Positions 58,151 through 64,000 of a stretch of DNA of 64,000 nucleotides are shown piece by piece (position 1 is the stretch's first letter; each line of letters opens with the position of its first letter). Made by a program: the position numbers and the translations under genes. Source of the DNA: Hemileia vastatrix (taxonomy: Eukaryota; Basidiomycota; Pucciniomycetes; Pucciniales; Zaghouaniaceae); the NCBI GenBank assembly GCA_030280995.1, contig JASXTE010000014.1, forward strand, positions 20,315,650-20,379,649, in the 5' to 3' direction. The notes beneath the pieces were generated by a model. The model saw only the letters and a program-made list of their open reading frames with translations, ran no database searches and was not told the origin of the DNA.

Positions 58151-59340
58151 GTCAGAAAGATGTTTTTAAATCTGATGAAAAAACATTGAAAAAATAAACT
58201 GTCACAGATTGAATCCAGAACAATTCCTCCTTGAGCAGAGCTTAAGAACCACATTGAACATCAGTGAATCTCAGGATTGGCAAAAGGTTGAACAACATCA
58301 CTTAGCATACCTTAATATTCAAATATTAAACTTGAATATATGTTGCATGTATGATATAGATGCATATGCATTTGAATTTGCATGGTGGATGCTTATTGCA
58401 TGCTAAAAATTGATGTGCAATGCCTATCCAAAGTGTATGCATAATGACTATGAAGAATAAATATGCATAAAAATATGCATAAAAATATTCATAAAAAATA
58501 TGCATATTAAATATGCATAAATTTATGCATAAAAATATGCATATTGAATATGCATTAAAAATATGAATATTGAATATGCAAAAAAAGGTGCATGTATGTA
58601 TATGAATAAAATATATTAATATGCATATAAATTGTATAATGAATATGCATATGAATATGCATAAATATACATAATGGTTGAAAAATGCAAAAAAATGATG
58701 CCTAATGAGTATATTTTATGCATAAATAGAAATATGCAATATGAATTCATATTGCATACAGATAACACTGGCAAACCATTTTGACCAAAACTCATACTAA
58801 ATTTTCATTCTGGACTAAAGGTGTGAGGGAAGGAAGAAAAACAGTCCGAAGTTAGAAAAATGCTACATGCACTCATTTTGTAGCAGAGCAAATGAGAAGT
58901 GCTGAATTAAGGTTGGTGCCCATAATTTAGTATGATATCATAAATTTATTTAATTGTTTTCAATATTGAAAAGTCTTTAGGTCGGTTGGTATGGATCTAG
59001 CTGTGCCAGGGTCTAATCTTATTATTTTAACAATTTCTTAATAATTAACGGGCTTTACTACAAAAACAGGTTGTATTTTTTGTGGGATATTGGATATGAT
59101 AAGGTCTTTTGTAAAAAAAACTTATATTGTTTAAAAATATTCCTGAATCAGATGTGGGATAATCACTACAAAAAATTGTACTACTGTGGGCAATATAATA
59201 TATGCACAAGCAGTAAAGAAAGGACCAATTGAACCCTTTTTGTGCAGTGGGAATCATTAGAATGGAATTGTGGATGAAAAATATAATTCATTATTACCAT
59301 TTTATTTAATCAAAAAATTGATAATATTAAAAAGAACTAT
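58151..59340. other. Interval with an ATGCATA cluster
   Basis: 58436-58680 has about 15 copies of the palindromic word TATGCATA or near matches, forming a degenerate ~15-bp repeat. The remainder is AT-rich without a gene. Confidence 0.5.
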
Positions 59341-62300
59341 TGATTAATTGGTATTTGACCTTTGTGCCTCACTCATATTTATCATTTGATTGATTTTTGT
59401 CACCATTATGTTATTAATATTATAAGTATAGCAAAAACTCGTGTGCCAAATGCATACCGGGTGATGTTACACCTTTTATAATATTATTAAATAAAGGTAA
59501 AAAAATATGAAAATGATTTGTTTTACAAAAAATAAATTAATATCCGAAAGCAATATGAGGGATAAAAAGGTAAAATTAAAGGGATCAAATATGAAATAAA
59601 AAATTAAAGTGAAATTCCTCCCATCAAGAGCAAGTAGACATGATGGGGTGAACGCCCACCAGTGGCACTAAACTTGGACTATAATTTCTTTTTTGTAAAA
59701 ATAAAAAACAATCCACTGGAGCTTTACCAAAACTTCAGGATGACAATTTTGCCATATCAAACAGCTTCTAGTGCAATTATTGAAGAAAAATTCATTTTCA
59801 TTGCAATAGAGAGAATTGATCACATCAGACTGCATGTGACCAAAAGTGTCCAGCACAAGTTCGGCCGAACTTGTGCTGGACACTTTTATGATGGAGGTTA
59901 GCTAGGGTGGAATTTTTCTTCAGTTCATCTGGTATTTCTTATAAACATGTCCACTGGTATTTGATCTTTGTGCCTCACTCATATTTATCATTCGATTGAT
60001 TTTTTGTCACCATTATGTTTTAATATTATAAGTATAGCAAAAACTCGTGTGCCCAACGCATACCGGGTGATGTTACACCTTTTATAATATTATTAAATAA
60101 AGGTAAAAAAATTTGAAAATGATTTGTTTTACAAAAAATAAATTGATATGCAAAATCAATATGAGGGATAAAAAGGTAAAATTAATCTCCAAGAGATCAA
60201 TTATGAAAAACAAAATACTAGTAAAATTCTTGCTCTCAAGAGCCAGTAGAAGTGTTGAAACAAATGGGAGCCATCAGGGCTAAATTGTAATAAGTGACCT
60301 TTTTTTTAAAGATGAAAAATTATACACCTGAGGTTGGGAAGAACAACAGGTGGATGATTCAGCTAAACAAAACTATTTTTAGTGAAGTTTGATAAAAAAA
60401 TGTTTTTTTGTTGCCATATAGATAATTATTCCATCTGACTGCATGTGACTAAAAGTGTCCAGCACAAGTTCGGCTGAACTTGTGCTGGACACTTTTATGA
60501 TGGAGAGTAGCTTGGGTGGAAATTTTCTTCAGTTCCTTCATCTTGTATTTCTCATAAACATGTCTACTGGTATTTGATCAGTCTGTATCTTTCATATTTA
60601 TCACCCGATTAATATTTTATCACCATTATATTATTAATGTTATTAGTATAGCAAAAACTTGTGTGCCAAATGCATACCATGTGAAGTTATACCTTCAATA
60701 ATTTTTTAAAATAAACGTAAATAAATATGGAAAGGATTAGTTTCACAAAAATTAAATAGAAATTTAAAAGTAAAAAGAGGAATAAAAGAGTAAAATAAAA
60801 GTCAAAGAGCTCAAATATGAAAAAAATACTGGTAAAATTCCTGCTATCAAGAGCCAGTAGAGGTGTTAAAGCAAATGGGAGCTATCAGGGCTTAATTGTA
60901 ATAAGTGACCTTTTCTGTAAAGATAAAAAATTTTACACCTGATATTGGGCAGAACAGCAGGTGGATGATTCAGCTAAACCAAACTACTTCTAGTGAAATT
61001 TGATAAAAAAATTTTTTTGTTGCCATACAGAGAATTGATCCCATCTGACTGCACATGACCAAAAGTGTCCAGCACAAGTTTGGCCAAACTTGTGCTGGAC
61101 ACTTCTATGATGGAGAGCAGCTGGGGTAGAATTTTTCTTCAGTTCATCTGGTATTTCTTACAAACATGTCTACTGGTATTTTATCTTTGTGCCTCACTCA
61201 TACATATTGTTTGATTAATTTTTTGTCTTAATTATATTATTAATTATATAAGTATAGCAAAAAATTGTGTGCCAAATGCATACTGAGTGATGTTACACCT
61301 TTTATAATATTATTAAAAAAATGTATAAAAATATTAAAATAATTTATTTTAAAAATTATTAATTGATATCCAAAAGCAATATGAGGAATAAAAAATTAAG
61401 TTAAAGGGATCAAATATGAAAAACGAACTCCAAGTATTATTGCTAATATCAAAGGCCAGTAGAGATGTTGAAGCAAATGAGAGCCATCAGGGATGAATTG
61501 TACTAAATTGACTGTTTTTTAAAGATAAAAAATTGTGTACCTGTGGTTTGGATGAACTCTAGGTGGATAATTCAGCTATATCAAACTACATCTAGTGAAG
61601 TTTCTTATCAAATAATTTTTTTCATTGCCATAGAGAGAATTGATCCCATCTGACTGCACCTGACCAAAAGTGTCCAGGACAAGTTCGGCCAAACTTGTGC
61701 TGGACACTTTTATGATGGAGAGTAGCTAGGGTAGAATTTTTCTTCAGTTCATCTAGTATTTCTTACAAACATGTCTCTCGGTATTTTATATTTGTTCCTC
61801 ACTCATTAATATCATTTGATTAATTTTTGGTCGCCATTATATTATTAATTTTATAAGTATAGAAAAAACTCATGTGCCAAATGCATACCAGGTGATGTTA
61901 TGCCATTTATAATATTATTAAATAAATGTATAAAAAATATGAAAATAGTTTATTTTAAAAATTATTAATTGATATCCAAAAGCAATATTAGGAATAAAAA
62001 ATTAAGTTAAAGGGATCAAATATGAAAAAAGAAATCCAAGTAATATTCCTACTATCAAAGGCCAGTAGAGGTGTTGAAGCAAATGAGAGCCATCAGGGAT
62101 AAATTGTACTAAATTGACTTTTTTTCAAAGATAAAAAATTGTGCACCTGTGGTTTGGATGAAATCTAGGTAGAAAATTTGGCTATGTAAAACTACTTCTA
62201 GTGAAGTTTTTTATCCAAAATTTTTTTTCATTGCCATAGCAAGAATTGATCTCATATGACTGCAACTGACCAAAAGTGTCCAGCACAAGTTCGGCCAAGC

Positions 62301-63720
62301 TTGTGCTGGACACTTTTTTGATGGTGAGTATCCAGGGTGCAGCTCTTCTTCAGTGCAACTGGTATTTTTTTAAAACATATCCACTGGAATTTGATCTTTC
62401 TGTTTTATTAATATTTTATCATTTGATCAATTTTTTGTTACCAGTATATTATTATTTTTATTAGTATAGCAAAAAAACATGTGCCAAATGCTTACAGGGT
62501 GATGTTAAACCTTTAATAATTTTATTAAATACAGGTAAAAAATTATGAAAATGATTTGTTTTACATAAAATTAATTGATATCTAAAAGAAAAAAAGGGAT
62601 AAAAAGAAATAGGTTGAATAATAGGGATTTTATATGAAATTCAAAATTCAAGCTAAATGCATACTTTCAAGGCTCAGAAGAGGTGTTGGATAAAATGGGC
62701 ATCATCAGGAATAAAATTTTACTTAATTTGATTTTTTGAAAAACTAAATGAAGTTTTCAACTGATTTTTTTCCAATATTTAGTTGGACACTTTATCTATA
62801 TCAAATTACTTCTAGTACCATGATTGACCAAATTAAATCCTCATTTCCATATGCAGAATTGATCCCATATGGCTGGACCAGGCCAAAGGTGTCAACCACA
62901 AGTTTGAGAATTCTTCTGGTGGACACTTTTATGATGGACAGTAGTAGGGTGCAAGTCTTCTTTAGTTAATCTAGTATTCTTCATAAACATTTCCAACTTA
63001 TTTTTGGCCAAAAATCAGGTGGAAAGTTTTTCCATATAAAATTACTTCTAATGCCATGATTGACTAAAAATTGATTCTCATTGCCATATAGAGAGTTGAT
63101 CCCATATGACTGGATCTGGAAAAAGTGTCACCACAATTTTTGATAAACTTAAGTTTGAAAATTTTATGATGGAAAGTAATTGCAAGTCTTCTTCATTTCA
63201 TCAAGTAATCCTCATAAAAATTTCCACCTATATTTTGGCCAAACTTCAGGTGGACACTTTGGCCATATTAAATTAATTCTAGTTCCATGTTGATAAAAAT
63301 CTGATACTTATTGCCATATATAGATATTAAACCCATCAGACTGTGCCTTTCCAAAAGTGTCTACCTGAATTATGGCTAAGCCTCAGTTGGACACTTTTAT
63401 GATGCAGAGTAGCTAGTGCAAAAGTATTCTTCAGTTAATTTGGTATTCATAATAAATTTATCCTCCTGAAGTTTAGCCTAACTTGAGGTGGACAATTCCG
63501 GAAAGCACCAGTTAGTCACTATCCATCAAAAAAGTGTTCACCAAAATTTTGGCTAAACTTGTGGTGGACCCCTTTGATCAGCCACAGTCAGATGAGATCA
63601 ACTCTTTAGATGGGAATGAGGATGATGTTTTGGTCAATCATGGAAATAGAAGTGGTGTGATGTGGCCAAATTACCCCCCTGAAGGTCAGACAAACCTCAT
63701 AAGGACACTTTTTAGCAGGG
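59341..63720. repeat. Satellite array, ~608-bp units with central palindrome
   Basis: Six long units have palindrome centres at 59864, 60473, 61083, 61688, 62294 and about 62907 (spacings 609, 610, 605, 606 and 613), then shorter degenerate units centred near 63143, 63374 and 63552. The first palindrome is perfect over 46 bp (59842-59887, half-site AAAAGTGTCCAGCACAAGTT); divergence increases rightward. Units share TTTGTGCCTCACTCAT, GCCAAATGCATACC and AGGGATCAAATATGAAA. Short ORFs are not conserved and I do not call genes. Confidence 0.88.
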
Positions 63721-64000
63721 AGTAACTGAGAAAAATCCATTTATCAGAAGGAAAATCTTTTATTGGATAGATGCCAAGGTTTCATACTTGTGTATTATGG
63801 TCAGTATTAATTTTGAAAGTGTCTGTCCAAGCAATTTCATTGCCCATCATGACTCATTTTGTTTTAAATGTTTCAAACTGCGTGATACAGTATTAAGGTG
63901 TCACATAGTATAATTAAGTTCTATTAAGTGCCCTCCTATGATTCCTAAATTTATAATTTAATATCTTACATAATAATTTTTTTTATATAAATTCATCAAT
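63721..64000. other. Right end, no feature recognised
   Basis: AT-rich sequence after the satellite with no ORF, repeat or RNA gene that I can support. Confidence 0.4.

Noticed and set aside
59662..63725. Short ORFs in the satellite (for example MSSTSSAELV-like)
   Set aside because: They read through the palindrome and are not conserved in frame between units.
1..64000. tRNA, rRNA or CRISPR features
   Set aside because: No cloverleaf with CCA-proximal signals, no rRNA-like conserved blocks and no spaced direct-repeat arrays with unique spacers were seen; tandem repeats present are satellites or hairpin units.

Overview
The window reads as transposon-dominated heterochromatin of a basidiomycete fungus, probably an Agaricomycete. 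It is very AT-rich. The three Ty3/gypsy families include types familiar from that class: a gag that starts MAPVQG-like, and a pol with an FIDD box followed by an ENPGIRKFIWE-like stretch. Introns are 55-73 bp with GT-AG ends and fungal branch-site-like sequences. No intact host gene, rRNA, tRNA or CRISPR array was seen, and almost every interval is an LTR retrotransposon, an LTR fragment, a non-autonomous DNA element or simple/satellite DNA.

Layout. 1-3990: minus-strand gypsy copy A1, running off the left edge; its 5' LTR (3991-14886) is split by A2. 4514-13912: copy A2, nearly intact and very young (two 1251-bp LTRs, three visible differences, 5-bp target duplication GTATA). 14887-16540: older LTR pieces. 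About 16540-22933: family B gypsy, decayed by C-to-T changes. 22934-23824: an antisense pseudogene cut by a solo LTR (23825-25093). 25099-30606: LTR fragments, two GGGGG-ended MITEs and two gene remnants. 31222-51807: copy A3, split by a complete family C gypsy (32125-44191). 52234-53727: a solo LTR that is the empty-site homologue of the A2 target. 55100-58100: CACTA-like mini-elements embedded in A-rich microsatellites. 59341-63720: a ~608-bp satellite array with a 46-bp palindrome in its best unit.

How the parts work. Family A carries a small spliced first ORF upstream of a single Gag-Pol frame (Gag, knuckle, protease, RT, RNase H, integrase with AT-hook and chromodomain). Families B and C instead place pol in the -1 frame behind gag, each with a textbook slippery heptamer at the gag stop; in B a pseudoknot can be drawn just downstream.

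Most interesting points: (1) the family A intron is 58, 64 or 73 bp in three copies, always 1 mod 3, so retention moves translation from the accessory ORF toward the Gag frame; (2) family A leaders contain a repeated hairpin with a constant TT bulge and covarying stems; (3) family C carries about 25 copies of a covarying hairpin followed by TAAACTG; (4) the frameshift signals of B and C; (5) the palindromic satellite and the CACTA-like elements with 11-bp phased subterminal repeats. All were read by eye, without database search or folding software.
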